From: Brevibacillus daliensis
Lineage (GTDB): Bacteria; Bacillota; Bacilli; Brevibacillales; Brevibacillaceae
Direction of reading: 5' to 3'
Length of the DNA: 64,000 nucleotides
NCBI RefSeq assembly: GCF_021245735.1
Contig: NZ_JAJISB010000010.1
Coordinates: 124,001-188,000 of the forward strand
Of the stretch, positions 48,400 to 57,659 are shown piece by piece (positions within the stretch are counted from its first letter, which is position 1; every line of letters starts with the position of its first letter). A model generated the notes under the pieces. It was not told the DNA's origin, ran no database searches, and was given only the letters and a program-made list of their open reading frames with translations. The position numbers were made by a program, and so were the translations under genes.

Positions 48400-48879
48400 A
48401 TGAAAAAGAACGTTGGGACATTGGATGCTTATGTGCGAATATCGTTTGGATTAATCGGATTAGGCTGTGCCATTGCCAAAATGTCTTGCTTTAGCTCTCG
48501 CAGAAAGCCTTGGGGATTATTACTACTATCTTCCATGAAAGTAGCTGCGGGCATCACGCAATTTTGTCCGCTTCTCTATTCTTGCGGAATGAGCACACGC
48601 AAAGAAGATATGGTCGAAAAAGCATTGAAAAAGATTATCCCAAACGGTTTCTCCCTTTCAAACGAAGCTGCAGGACCTTCTTCTTCTGGTCGCTCACAAG
48701 GTCAACAGACTGCTTATACTTATTCACAAGGTAGTAATTCACAGCAAGATACTCAAGGAGATACGACTCGGAATCGATCTCCACGTCCCCAAAGAAACCC
48801 ACAATCCTCAACAAATGGAGCTAGACATCGGGATGAGCGTCAGAATCGTTCCTCACAAGAAAAGAACCCGGAGCAATAG
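48400..48879 (+). CDS. DUF2892 (YgaP-like) membrane protein with disordered C-terminus
   Basis: 159 residues. MKKNVGTLDAYVRISFGLIGLGCA begins a DUF2892 domain with two short hydrophobic segments (about 16-30 and 40-62, including LLLLSSMKVAAGITQFCPLLYSCGM with two Cys). The last 75 residues are Ser/Gln/Asn/Arg-rich and low-complexity, likely disordered. Function unknown. ATG at 48400 is chosen; the GTG at 48391 is too close to AAGGAG. The gene ends in an overlapping hairpin, followed by a terminator. Confidence 0.78.
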   Translation: MKKNVGTLDAYVRISFGLIGLGCAIAKMSCFSSRRKPWGLLLLSSMKVAAGITQFCPLLYSCGMSTRKEDMVEKALKKIIPNGFSLSNEAAGPSSSGRSQGQQTAYTYSQGSNSQQDTQGDTTRNRSPRPQRNPQSSTNGARHRDERQNRSSQEKNPEQ

Positions 48880-48897
48880 CTCCGGGTAGCTGGCAAT

Positions 48898-48935
48898 AAA
48901 CTCTTTTTATGAGAAAAACATAAGAAGAGTTTTTT
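48898..48935 (+). terminator. Terminator after the DUF2892 gene, bidirectional
   Basis: Stem AAACTCTTTTTATG/CATAAGAAGAGTTT with one G-U pair, then TTTTTT. It also lies 51 bp after the minus-strand response regulator stop. Confidence 0.8.
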
Positions 48936-48986
48936 CTATCTAATCTTCCCTTTGATATATGCGATATATGCTGTAATTGAACAACA

Positions 48987-49757
48987 TTATGGTGACGGAT
49001 AGCCACTGCGGTATTTATTGGGAGAAACGCCCGCATAGTTCTTAAACGCTCGGCTGAAATAGTGTTGGCTACTGTAACCAACAAGGGAGGAAATTTCATT
49101 AATCGTATACATTTTATCCTTATCTGTTAGCATATGTATTGCCGTGGAAATTCGTAGTCGATTTACATAATCGGTAAAGTTATTTCCTGTTTTGTGTTTT
49201 ATTGCTTTTGTTAAATACGACTGGCTAATATGAAATTGGTTCGCCACCTGTACCAGAGAAATGTTATTATCAGTATAATTTTCACGGATGTAGTCCAATG
49301 CCGCTAACGAAGCCTGTGATGCAGCTTTGTAGCAATCCATTTCTTTAGAACTGACTTTAAGCTGATTTAACTCCCAAATACGCTGGGAGTAGGATTTAAC
49401 AGCTTCTTGTAATACCTCTATCAGGTTTCGATAATCCAATGGTTTTAATAAATAAGCAAATACACCAAGCTCTATTGCTTTATGAGCATACTCAAACTCA
49501 TCGTAGCCAGAGATAATAATAATTTTTGCATGTTGATGCTTCGACTTTACCTTTTCAATAGCCTGTAAACCGTTAAGATGTGGCATATTGATATCCATTA
49601 ATATAATCTCCGGGCTATACTCATTCACAACTGCCAATGCTTCCTGTCCATCCTCAGCTGTGGCGATTACAACGATATCAAGTTGGGAGGATTCGATCAA
49701 ATTCTTTAATCCATTACGAATCGTTTCTTCGTCATCAGCAATGATTGCTCTTAACAT
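48987..49757 (-). CDS. AraC-type response regulator (YesN-like)
   Basis: 256 residues. Receiver domain with ADDEE, phosphorylation site D54 in IILMDINMPHLNG, SGYDEFEY and K in LLKPLDY. The C-terminal 110 residues hold two AraC-type HTH motifs (ISLVQVANQFHISQSYLTKAIKHKTG and TINEISSLVGYSSQHYFSRAFKNYAGVSPNKYR). It overlaps the kinase gene by 7 bp. By position it probably activates the flavoprotein reductase gene at 51649. Confidence 0.92.
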   Translation of the reverse strand: MLRAIIADDEETIRNGLKNLIESSQLDIVVIATAEDGQEALAVVNEYSPEIILMDINMPHLNGLQAIEKVKSKHQHAKIIIISGYDEFEYAHKAIELGVFAYLLKPLDYRNLIEVLQEAVKSYSQRIWELNQLKVSSKEMDCYKAASQASLAALDYIRENYTDNNISLVQVANQFHISQSYLTKAIKHKTGNNFTDYVNRLRISTAIHMLTDKDKMYTINEISSLVGYSSQHYFSRAFKNYAGVSPNKYRSGYPSP

Positions 49758-51463
49758 ACGAATTCCTCACTCGCTATTGGTATTTTGATCTGTACGATGG
49801 TTCCTATCCCTGGTTGGCTGTTCAGTGTAATGCCGTATTGTTCGCCATAGGCAAGGGTTAAACGCTCGTTGATATTGTATAAACCGTAGTGATCAGACTC
49901 TACTGAATGCTTGAGATTATCACGAATTTGCTCCAAGCGCTGCTCCGGTATACCCACACCGTCGTCTTGAACTGATAAGTAAAGGTGCTCTGATTGTTGC
50001 CAAACCTTGATTTCAATTTTACCTGGTTGTTTTTTTGGTTTCATACCATGATAAATGGCGTTTTCCACCAACGGCTGTATAATCAGCTTAGGCATCAGAT
50101 AGTTTGTTATCGAGGGTTCTACGTTGATTTCATAATAAGCCTTTTCTTTATAACGAATTTTTTGTATCTCCAGATAGGTGGAAACATGGGCGATCTCCTC
50201 CTCCACGGTGATATATTCTTTCCCATTGTTTAATGAGGTGCGGAATAATTTTGAGAGCAGCTGTATCATGTCGGCTACTTCATAAGCGTTATAGCTGAGT
50301 GCCTTCCACTGAATTGTGTCCAGCGTATTATACAGAAAGTGGGGGTTGATCTGCGATTGCAGCACCCGAAGCTCAGCTCTTCGTTTCTGTCCCTGGATTT
50401 GATAGACTTGCCTAATTAGCTTTTTAATGTCTCCTAGCATGTTATTAAATACACTGCCTAGTACCGATATCTCATCTTCACCATCGCTCTTTTTATATAC
50501 AGCGTCAAGGTTGCCTGCTGAAACCTCCAACATGTGTCGCTTCAGACGCTCTATTGGTCGTGTGATAGATCCAGAAACGAAGATAGCCAGTCCTACCGAG
50601 GCTACAATCAATAGTAGACAGACGATCACGATTAAGTTGGTTATGTAATTGGTCTCTGCATGAATCTTATCGTTGTCTATCATCATGCATAGGAGCCAGT
50701 CATCCGCATAAGGCACAGAAGAATAAAACAAAGTGGATTTGTTTTGTGCCGTCACCAGAGTACCAGCCTGTGATCCCATACTTTGTTTAGCTAGATCAAG
50801 TAATTTCTCTCGGGAAAGATCCCGCTCCTCAAAGCCTTTGCCAGAACCAGTATAAACATCCCCTTCACGGTTCATAATCCACACAAAGCCGTCATAAATG
50901 TCAATGTCTTCAATGACTTGTGTTATCCTTTCCAGACTTACTGCTCCATTAATAAATCCAATCTTTTTTCCTAATTCATTACGTATCGGATAACAGATTA
51001 GAAAAATAGGCTGATTGTCGAATTTGGATACTACCGGCCTACTGATCGCATACTCTTTGTCTGTTTGAATGGCTTGATAAAAATAGGTGCGATTACATAC
51101 ATCTATGGTGGTAGCATCATTTATCCACCCTTGTCCATCTAACCCTCCAATAGCAAAGGATTCCCCCGGATTGCCGTAATTATCTTTTACGATTTGATTA
51201 ATCCTTGTGATATAAGGTTTAATTTGCGTGAAATCCAGTTCTTTTACGTATGGGTATTCATGAATAATACGTATCTCACTGAGTCGCTCGTTCAGCCAAG
51301 AGCCTACCTCGTTGGCTTTTGCGCTGATAAGTTGCAAGGTTTGCCGCTCAACCTCTTGCTTATTTAATGACTTCACTTGCAATTGAATAATAAATATAAG
51401 TGGTAAAAAGGCAAGTAATAGGCAACAAACGAAAACTGACACAATTTTAAACCGTAAGGACAC
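49751..51463 (-). CDS. YesM-like sensor histidine kinase with dCache sensor
   Basis: 570 residues. Two membrane segments (about 8-30 and 270-290) flank an extracytoplasmic Cache-type sensor of about 240 residues (contains GGLDGQGWINDATT and RTYFYQAIQTDKEYAISRPV). HAMP follows, then the His_kinase domain with LQSQINPHFLYNTLDTIQWKA (phospho-His) and HATPase (PLVENAIYHGM, DDGVGIP). GTG at 51463 has GAGGG 5 nt upstream; the longer frame from 51526 adds 21 non-conserved residues. Cache sensors bind small organic acids or amino acids. The gene is divergent from the reductase, with a 185-bp shared spacer. Confidence 0.9.
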   Translation of the reverse strand: MSLRFKIVSVFVCCLLLAFLPLIFIIQLQVKSLNKQEVERQTLQLISAKANEVGSWLNERLSEIRIIHEYPYVKELDFTQIKPYITRINQIVKDNYGNPGESFAIGGLDGQGWINDATTIDVCNRTYFYQAIQTDKEYAISRPVVSKFDNQPIFLICYPIRNELGKKIGFINGAVSLERITQVIEDIDIYDGFVWIMNREGDVYTGSGKGFEERDLSREKLLDLAKQSMGSQAGTLVTAQNKSTLFYSSVPYADDWLLCMMIDNDKIHAETNYITNLIVIVCLLLIVASVGLAIFVSGSITRPIERLKRHMLEVSAGNLDAVYKKSDGEDEISVLGSVFNNMLGDIKKLIRQVYQIQGQKRRAELRVLQSQINPHFLYNTLDTIQWKALSYNAYEVADMIQLLSKLFRTSLNNGKEYITVEEEIAHVSTYLEIQKIRYKEKAYYEINVEPSITNYLMPKLIIQPLVENAIYHGMKPKKQPGKIEIKVWQQSEHLYLSVQDDGVGIPEQRLEQIRDNLKHSVESDHYGLYNINERLTLAYGEQYGITLNSQPGIGTIVQIKIPIASEEFVC

Positions 51464-51648
51464 GTCATCCCTCTCCCTGCTGTTTTGTCTGTGTTGAAAA
51501 TCCCAACAGGTTATCCATTTGTCCATTCTTTTTTAACAATACCGCAAAGTGCAAAATAAATAAATAATGTGTAAATTAATTCATATTTATATGTGCTACG
51601 CTTAATTCGAGAAATACGTTTGAAACATACATAAATAGGAGGATCAAC

Positions 51649-53430
51649 ATGAAGAAGTTTTTTACGTGGCTACTCATCATGATTCTGTCCCTGAGTCTTA
51701 CTGCATGTGGTACATCAGTTGGAAGCGGTTCAGCAACATCAACAATTAAAGATGGAACGTACACTGGCGAGGGCATTGGTAAGGGAGGACCTATTAAAGT
51801 AGAGGTCACCATTAAAGATGACACCATCACCGGGATTAAGGTAGTAAGCCATTCTGAAACAGAAGGTTTGGACAAGTCTATGGACACTTTGACAGAGAAC
51901 ATTTTAAAAACCAACAGCGCCGATCAAGATGCGATCTCAGGTTGTACGTTGACATCTAAGGGCTTCTTGGAAGCAGTGAACGCAGCCATAGCTTCCGCAG
52001 GAGCAACCCCTGATATGCTGAAAAAGATTGATGGCAATGTAGGCGTAACAACGGAGAAGAAAAATGTAGAGGAAACACGTGACATCGTGATTATAGGTGC
52101 GGGTGGAGCAGGATTTAACGCTGCAATAGAAGCCAAAATGGCTGGTTCTGACGTACTCATAATAGAAAAGCTTCCGGTAGCTGGCGGAAACACCTTAATT
52201 TCTGGAGCTGAGTATGCAGCTCCTGGCAACTGGCTGCAAAAAAAAGAAAACATCAGTGACAATCCCCAATTGATGATTGAAGATACGCTTAAAGGTGGAG
52301 ATCACAAAAACGATCCTGAGCTGGTAAAAACAGTAGCTGAAAACGCGCTGGATGGGGCTGTTTGGCTTCGTGATGTGGTCGGTGTTGAGTGGGAAGATGA
52401 GTTGATGTTCTTCGGTGGTCACTCTGTAAAAAGAAGTTTAATTCCACTAGGTGCAAGCGGTCAGGAAATTATAAAAAAACAACTAGCAAAAGCTGAAGAA
52501 CTAAACATTCCTATTTACTATGACACTCCTGCTACCGAGCTGATTACAGACAAAAGCGGTAAAGTCGTTGGTGTAAAAGCTGAAGGCACTGATACAAACT
52601 ACACGATCCATACCAACAAAGCAGTTATTATTGCCACTGGCGGTTTTGGTTCCAATATTGAGATGCGTAAAAAATATAACCCTGACATTGATGAAACCAT
52701 TCTCTCAACCAATAGTGTGGGCAGTACAGGTGATGGTATTGTAATGGCTGAGAAAATCGGAGCAGCTTTAACTGGTATGGAGTATATCCAAACCTATCCA
52801 ATTTGCGATCCACTGACTGGTACCCTTTTGTACTATGATGATGCCCGTCTATATGGTCACACCGTAATTGTTAACAAAGAGGGAAAACGCTTTGTAGAAG
52901 AGCTTGGTCGACGTGATGTAATGTCTATGGCTATCAAGGCACAAACTGGCCACGCCGCTTACGAGCTAATTGACCATAATGGCTTTGTCGAAAGTAAACT
53001 ACAGGAAAACCACGCGGCAGAGCTAGATTACCTGTACAAGAATGACCTTTTAGTAAAAGCTGATACATTAGACGAGGTTGCTGCATTCTTCGAAATTGAG
53101 GCGGAAGAGTTAAAGAAAACTGTTACCAACTACAACAGCTATGTGGATGCAGGCAAAGATCCAGAGTTCAATAAACGCAGCCTGCCTTCTAAAATTGAAA
53201 AAGGTCCATTCTATATGATCAAAGCGGTTCCTGCTGTGCATCATACAATGGGTGGCATTAAGATTAACCCAAATGCCCAGGTAATTAACACCGAAGGCAA
53301 AGTGATAGAAGGTCTTTATGCTGCTGGTGAGGTTACAGGCGGAATACACGGAACTAACCGTTTAGGTAGTAATGCACTAGCAGACATTACCGTATTCGGT
53401 AGAATCGCTGGACAAAACGCTGCAAAGTAA
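51649..53430 (+). CDS. Extracytoplasmic flavoprotein reductase, candidate urocanate reductase
   Basis: 593 residues. Signal peptide with lipobox LTAC (Cys 20). An FMN-binding domain spans about 35-120; DAISGCT places T100 at the ApbE flavinylation site. The FAD domain begins IVIIGAGGAGFNAAIEA (about 146). Active-site pattern: Y383, D398, R422, H531, R571. In Shewanella fumarate reductase FccA the first position is His; in urocanate reductase UrdA it is Tyr, followed by Asp. The residue spacing here follows UrdA within one residue (UrdA numbering recalled from memory). UrdA reduces urocanate to imidazole propionate, using it as an electron acceptor. Alternative: reductase for another enoate. 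RBS TAGGAGG precedes the ATG. Strong terminator downstream. Confidence 0.82.
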   Translation: MKKFFTWLLIMILSLSLTACGTSVGSGSATSTIKDGTYTGEGIGKGGPIKVEVTIKDDTITGIKVVSHSETEGLDKSMDTLTENILKTNSADQDAISGCTLTSKGFLEAVNAAIASAGATPDMLKKIDGNVGVTTEKKNVEETRDIVIIGAGGAGFNAAIEAKMAGSDVLIIEKLPVAGGNTLISGAEYAAPGNWLQKKENISDNPQLMIEDTLKGGDHKNDPELVKTVAENALDGAVWLRDVVGVEWEDELMFFGGHSVKRSLIPLGASGQEIIKKQLAKAEELNIPIYYDTPATELITDKSGKVVGVKAEGTDTNYTIHTNKAVIIATGGFGSNIEMRKKYNPDIDETILSTNSVGSTGDGIVMAEKIGAALTGMEYIQTYPICDPLTGTLLYYDDARLYGHTVIVNKEGKRFVEELGRRDVMSMAIKAQTGHAAYELIDHNGFVESKLQENHAAELDYLYKNDLLVKADTLDEVAAFFEIEAEELKKTVTNYNSYVDAGKDPEFNKRSLPSKIEKGPFYMIKAVPAVHHTMGGIKINPNAQVINTEGKVIEGLYAAGEVTGGIHGTNRLGSNALADITVFGRIAGQNAAK

Positions 53431-53461
53431 AAGGACAACCTACAAAATAGCAATCTAAATG

Positions 53462-53498
53462 AAAGAGCGAAACGCCATAACCAGGCGTTTCGCTCTTT
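53462..53498. terminator. Bidirectional terminator between the reductase and purD
   Basis: Perfect 15-bp stem AAAGAGCGAAACGCC/GGCGTTTCGCTCTTT with a 7-nt loop, serving both convergent genes. Confidence 0.9.
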
Positions 53499-53523
53499 AT
53501 ATGCACCCAGACAGGGGCAATAT

Positions 53524-54816
53524 TTATACACGTTTAAATGCTTTATCAGCAATATCTTTCCGATAATGGGACTTTTCAAATGAGATTTGCGAGACAACCT
53601 CGTATGCTTTTTGTTGGGCATCTTTTAGAGATGGACCCCATGCCGTTGCTGCAAGAACTCGCCCACCACTTGTTAGCACGTGACCATCCTCTACTTTTGT
53701 ACCCGCATGGAAAACAAATGTGTCATCTACACGAGCAGCTGGCTTTTTCTCTTGCCATTTTGCCAGGCCTTTAATTGGAAATCCTGTTGGATAGTCATCC
53801 GGGTATCCACCTGATGCCATGACTACGGTTACAGCACTATTTGAACTCCAATCAATTTCCAGATCAGCCAATGTCCCGTTTAATGACGCCAAGATAATCT
53901 CTAGCAAATCCGTCTCGAGAAGCGGTAACACTACCTGTGTTTCCGGATCACCCATTCGAGCATTAAACTCCACTACTTTTGGTCCTTCTGATGTCATCAT
54001 GATACCCGTATACAATACTCCTTGAAACGGCATCTCTTCTTTTACCATAGCTGAAGCCATCGGTTTAACAATCGTTTCGACAATTTGCTGCAAATATTCT
54101 TGATTCACTTGTGGTACAGGAGCATATGCCCCCATTCCGCCCGTATTGGGACCACGGTCTCCATCAAAGACTGCCTTATGATCCTGGGAAGGCACCATCG
54201 GTCTTACTGTCTCTCCATCAACGAAAGAGAGTAGTGTCAGCTCTTCGCCTCTCATGAACTCTTCAATAACCACCCGGTTTCCTGCTTGACCGAATCGGTT
54301 ATCCTCCATAATGAGCCTCACAGCTTCTTCCGCTTCCTCCTGAGTCATTGCAACAATAACACCTTTACCTTGAGCCAGACCATCCGCTTTAATAACGATT
54401 GGTGCTCCTTTATCCTGTACATAAGTAAGAGCCGATTCCAGATCAAGAAATGATTCGTAAGCTGCCGTAGGAATCTCATACTGTTTCATGAGGCTCTTGG
54501 CAAATGTCTTGCTACCTTCGATTTTGGCTGCCTGTGATGATGGACCATAAATAGGCAGGTTTCGAGCAGTAAAAAAGTCAACTATTCCGCCTAACAGCGG
54601 ATCTTCCGGTCCTACTACCGTAACGTCTATCTCCTCGTCTTTGGCAAATTGAGCAAGCGCTGCAAAATCACTGATGGGAATCTGTACATTCTGTGCCAGA
54701 GCAGCAGTTCCTCCATTGCCTGGTGCACAATACACTTGCTCCACTTTTGGACTTTGTGCTAACTTCCACACCAGGGTATGTTCTCTTCCCCCGCTGCCTA
54801 TTACTAGAACTTTCAT
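53524..54816 (-). CDS. purD: Phosphoribosylamine-glycine ligase
   Basis: 430 residues, standard GAR synthetase. N-terminal VLVIGSGGREHTLVWKLAQSP, ATP-grasp core (KADGLAQGKGVIVA, GPNTGGMGAYAP) and the metal-binding FNARMGDPETQ are intact. It joins phosphoribosylamine and glycine with ATP (step 2 of IMP synthesis). It lies 17 bp after purH and ends the purHD unit. Confidence 0.98.
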   Translation of the reverse strand: MKVLVIGSGGREHTLVWKLAQSPKVEQVYCAPGNGGTAALAQNVQIPISDFAALAQFAKDEEIDVTVVGPEDPLLGGIVDFFTARNLPIYGPSSQAAKIEGSKTFAKSLMKQYEIPTAAYESFLDLESALTYVQDKGAPIVIKADGLAQGKGVIVAMTQEEAEEAVRLIMEDNRFGQAGNRVVIEEFMRGEELTLLSFVDGETVRPMVPSQDHKAVFDGDRGPNTGGMGAYAPVPQVNQEYLQQIVETIVKPMASAMVKEEMPFQGVLYTGIMMTSEGPKVVEFNARMGDPETQVVLPLLETDLLEIILASLNGTLADLEIDWSSNSAVTVVMASGGYPDDYPTGFPIKGLAKWQEKKPAARVDDTFVFHAGTKVEDGHVLTSGGRVLAATAWGPSLKDAQQKAYEVVSQISFEKSHYRKDIADKAFKRV

Positions 54817-54833
54817 TTCCGTATGTCCTCCTC

Positions 54834-56390
54834 TTAGTGTTTAAAATGACGGACACCTGTAAATATCATGGCAATACCATAGCGATTGCAAGCATCGATC
54901 GATTCTTGATCTCTGATGGAACCACCTGGTTGGATAATTGCAGTAATACCAGCTTTTGCCGCAGCTTCCACTGTATCAGCCATCGGAAAAAAGGCATCGG
55001 AGGCAAGAGCTGCTCCTTTTGCTTCTTCCCCTGCTTGTTCAATTGCTATGTTGGCCGCCCCAACCCGGTTCATTTGACCTGCTCCTACACCAATTGTTTT
55101 ATTATCCTTGGCGAGGACAATTGCATTTGATTTAACGTGTTTTACTACCTTCCACGCGAACTCTAACTGTTTTTGTTCCTCCTCGCTAGGAGCGCGATCA
55201 GTTACGACCATTATAGCAGTAGGATCAAGCGGTTTGCGATCCCATTCTTGTAAAAGCGCTCCACCCTGTACCGCAGTTATCTGGTACGACTGAGATAATC
55301 CTGTTTCTTGAATATTACCTTCGCTTCCTGTTGTCTGTAACAAGCGCAGATTTTTCTTTTCTTGCAAGATTGAAAGTGCCGCTTCATCGAATGCAGGGGC
55401 AATAACAATCTCGAGGAAAATATCCTTTAACAACATAGCAGTCTCTTTATCGATTGTGCGGTTAGCCGCTACGATTCCTCCAAAAATGGATACCGGATCT
55501 GCAGCGTATGCTTTCTGATATGCTTCTAAAATAGTTTGACCAACCCCTACACCGCATGGGTTTGTATGTTTGACTGCAATGACCGCTGGCTCCGAATATT
55601 CAGCCAAAATAGCTAGGGCTGCGTTTGCATCGTTAATATTATTGTATGAGAGTTCTTTACCGTGCAGTTGCTTGCAAGTTGCAATGCTTCCAGGGACAGC
55701 GAGCACTTCGCGATAAAATGCTGCCACTTGATGCGGATTTTCACCATAACGCAAATCTTGCGCCTTTTCATACGTAACCGTCATGGATTCAGGCATTGTT
55801 TCCCCTACCTGTTCACTCAAATATCGAGAAATGAGAGAATCGTATGCTGCAGTATGACGGAAAACCTTCGCTGCCAAATACTTTCTGGTTGCAAGTGTTG
55901 TAGACTGACCAACGCGAAGCTCATCTAGGACTTGTCCATAATCTGCTGCATCTACAATCACCGTTACATAAGCATGGTTCTTGGCAGCAGAACGAAGCAT
56001 GGTCGGACCACCAATATCAATGTTTTCAATAGCCTCTTCATAGCTGACATTTGATTTTGAAATGGTTTCTTTAAAAGGATACAAGTTAACGGCAACCACA
56101 TCTATATAATCAAAACCAAGGTCTTTTACTTGCTTTTCGTGCTCTTCATTATCTCGAACTGCTAATAAGCCACTATGAATAGCTGGATGCAAGGTTTTCA
56201 CTCGTCCATCCATGATTTCTGGAAAATGTGTTACATCTGATATACCCGTTACAGCTACCCCTGCATCACGTAGCATCTTTGCCGTTCCACCAGTCGAAAT
56301 CACTTCAAAACCTAGTTGCACCAATTGACTCGCAAACTCAACTACACCTGTTTTATCCGAAACGCTGATCAGTGCTCTCTTTTTAGACAC
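54834..56390 (-). CDS. purH: Bifunctional AICAR transformylase/IMP cyclohydrolase
   Basis: 518 residues. The N-terminal cyclohydrolase domain begins [18 protein letters not shown], with STGGTAKML and [14 protein letters not shown]; the transformylase part carries RYGENPHQ, the KHTNPCG motif and the C-terminal [10 protein letters not shown] and FTGVRHFKH. It performs the last two steps to IMP. GTG at 56390 follows AGGAGG at 9 nt; an upstream ATG at 56432 would place the RBS inside the gene. A SigA-type promoter at 56442-56470 makes purHD a separate unit from purLFMN. Confidence 0.97.
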   Translation of the reverse strand: MSKKRALISVSDKTGVVEFASQLVQLGFEVISTGGTAKMLRDAGVAVTGISDVTHFPEIMDGRVKTLHPAIHSGLLAVRDNEEHEKQVKDLGFDYIDVVAVNLYPFKETISKSNVSYEEAIENIDIGGPTMLRSAAKNHAYVTVIVDAADYGQVLDELRVGQSTTLATRKYLAAKVFRHTAAYDSLISRYLSEQVGETMPESMTVTYEKAQDLRYGENPHQVAAFYREVLAVPGSIATCKQLHGKELSYNNINDANAALAILAEYSEPAVIAVKHTNPCGVGVGQTILEAYQKAYAADPVSIFGGIVAANRTIDKETAMLLKDIFLEIVIAPAFDEAALSILQEKKNLRLLQTTGSEGNIQETGLSQSYQITAVQGGALLQEWDRKPLDPTAIMVVTDRAPSEEEQKQLEFAWKVVKHVKSNAIVLAKDNKTIGVGAGQMNRVGAANIAIEQAGEEAKGAALASDAFFPMADTVEAAAKAGITAIIQPGGSIRDQESIDACNRYGIAMIFTGVRHFKH

Positions 56391-56441
56391 AGAAAAGAAC
56401 CTCCTGGTTTTAAAATTCTTATACATGAACATTTCAAGCTA

Positions 56442-56470
56442 ATCATATAATAAATGTACGTATTTTTCAA
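56442..56470 (-). promoter_or_regulatory. SigA promoter for purHD
   Basis: Minus strand TTGAAA, 17-bp spacer, TATGAT, about 50 bp before the purH start. No purine riboswitch is seen between it and purH. Confidence 0.6.
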
Positions 56471-56615
56471 TAAAATATGGGGTTATTGTGTATATGTAAC
56501 ACTCCATTATTCGCACTTTCGTTATCATCATCATGTTTTCACAATCAATGTGCCCAGTTCCTCTCTAGACTCATACCATATTAGATAAACGGAACCTGAA
56601 GGGGGAGAATCATCT

Positions 56616-56876
56616 GTGCCAGTACCCGGAGTAGAAGAAGAAGATAAAGAAGGAGAAATCGAAGGAGAAGGTCTTTCCATAGCAGAACTCGTTTTACTTA
56701 GTGCTGTCTTTACTCTAATTGGGAGTATCATAGCGTGGGTGGCGGCAGCTAAAGATGTTCAAAGGGAGAAGAAAATACAGAAGCAGAAGCAGAAACAGAA
56801 TGAAAAACAGAAACAGAATGAAAAGCAGAAACAGAATGAAAAGCAGAATAAAAAGTCTTCTACCTCTAATCCATGA
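56616..56876 (+). CDS. Small single-span membrane protein with Lys/Gln/Asn repeat tail
   Basis: 86 residues. An acidic N-terminus (MPVPGVEEEDKEGEIEGEG), one membrane segment (about 21-45), then a strongly basic tail made of a six-residue repeat KQKQNE. The repeat is encoded by three tandem 18-bp units at 56790-56843, so its length may vary between strains. GTG at 56616 has GGGGGAG 8 nt upstream. Family not recognised; topology suggests the basic tail is cytoplasmic. It sits in the segment inserted between purH and purN. Confidence 0.6.
   Translation: MPVPGVEEEDKEGEIEGEGLSIAELVLLSAVFTLIGSIIAWVAAAKDVQREKKIQKQKQKQNEKQKQNEKQKQNEKQNKKSSTSNP
56790..56843 (+). repeat. Three tandem 18-bp repeats within the small membrane protein gene
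   Basis: Units of CAGAAACAGAATGAAAAG (first unit with one change), in frame with the gene. A fourth partial unit follows. Confidence 0.85.
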
Positions 56877-56944
56877 TGATTTGACCACACCGAAGAAGCT
56901 AACCCTTCCTCCCAGGTTGTTTCACATTATTTTATACCAGTAAT

Positions 56945-56997
56945 AAAGAGACAAAACAAAAGAACGGTTTTTCACCGATCCTTCGCTTTGTCTCTTT
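56945..56997. terminator. Terminator between convergent small genes
   Basis: Stem AAAGAGACAAA/TTTGTCTCTTT with an inner CGGTTTTTCACCG element; ends in T-rich sequence on both strands. Confidence 0.75.
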
Positions 56998-57003
56998 GTT
57001 TGT

Positions 57004-57366
57004 TTATATAAGTGGTCTCTTTTTAAGAAGAGTCGTATTTTGATTCACCTGTGAACCATCAGATGGTGCATCTGGCACAACTTGCTCCCATACTGGTCTC
57101 GAACGCATTGAGTCAGCCGTTAAACGTAGCTCAAAAAACTGTATCGTTGTATAAATACTTACCCATGCTACCAGTAGATATAAAGTCCGTTGGTTAGGTG
57201 GAGTGGAATTTCCTACATTAATAAGGACAATCGATCCGATTACTACACCGATTACAAACCAGGCAATCATCAGACCAGGAATGATACCATTCATTTCATC
57301 CCACATTACTATCCATACGATCATTGCGGTAGCGTACAAACCAAGTAATTTCCAAAAAGATCGCAT
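57004..57366 (-). CDS. Membrane protein of unknown function (120 aa)
   Basis: 120 residues with three hydrophobic segments (about 7-23, 28-50 and 62-80), followed by a soluble tail (LRLTADSMRSRPVWEQVVPDAP...) ending in KKRPLI. ATG at 57366 has GGGGGTG 6 nt upstream; an upstream ATG (57408) has no RBS. Family not recognised. Convergent with the small repeat protein gene. Confidence 0.6.
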   Translation of the reverse strand: MRSFWKLLGLYATAMIVWIVMWDEMNGIIPGLMIAWFVIGVVIGSIVLINVGNSTPPNQRTLYLLVAWVSIYTTIQFFELRLTADSMRSRPVWEQVVPDAPSDGSQVNQNTTLLKKRPLI

Positions 57367-57659
57367 AACACGCACCCCCGCATTTTTATTCCATTCATCA
57401 CACAACATATTGATTTTGTAGCATTTTCTATTGTTACTGACACATTCTATTGTGCAATTTTACCTTATGTTATGCTTCACTCCTAGTCTTATTTTATTCA
57501 TCTCTTTATTTTTCTATATATTATTTTCAGGAAAAAAAAGTTTATTGAAATAGATTAATGGGAGTGTTTAAAATATACAAATTAGTCTGAAATGATATAT
57601 CTATTTCACTCTATCTATATTAAAATTGTATGTATGATTAGTATGTTGGAGGGAAATAT

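Noticed and set aside
56506-56518. PurBox-like sequence AAGTGCGAATAAT upstream of purH
   Set aside because: Matches a PurR box at about 10 of 13 positions but lacks the second inverted box normally required; not called as a feature.
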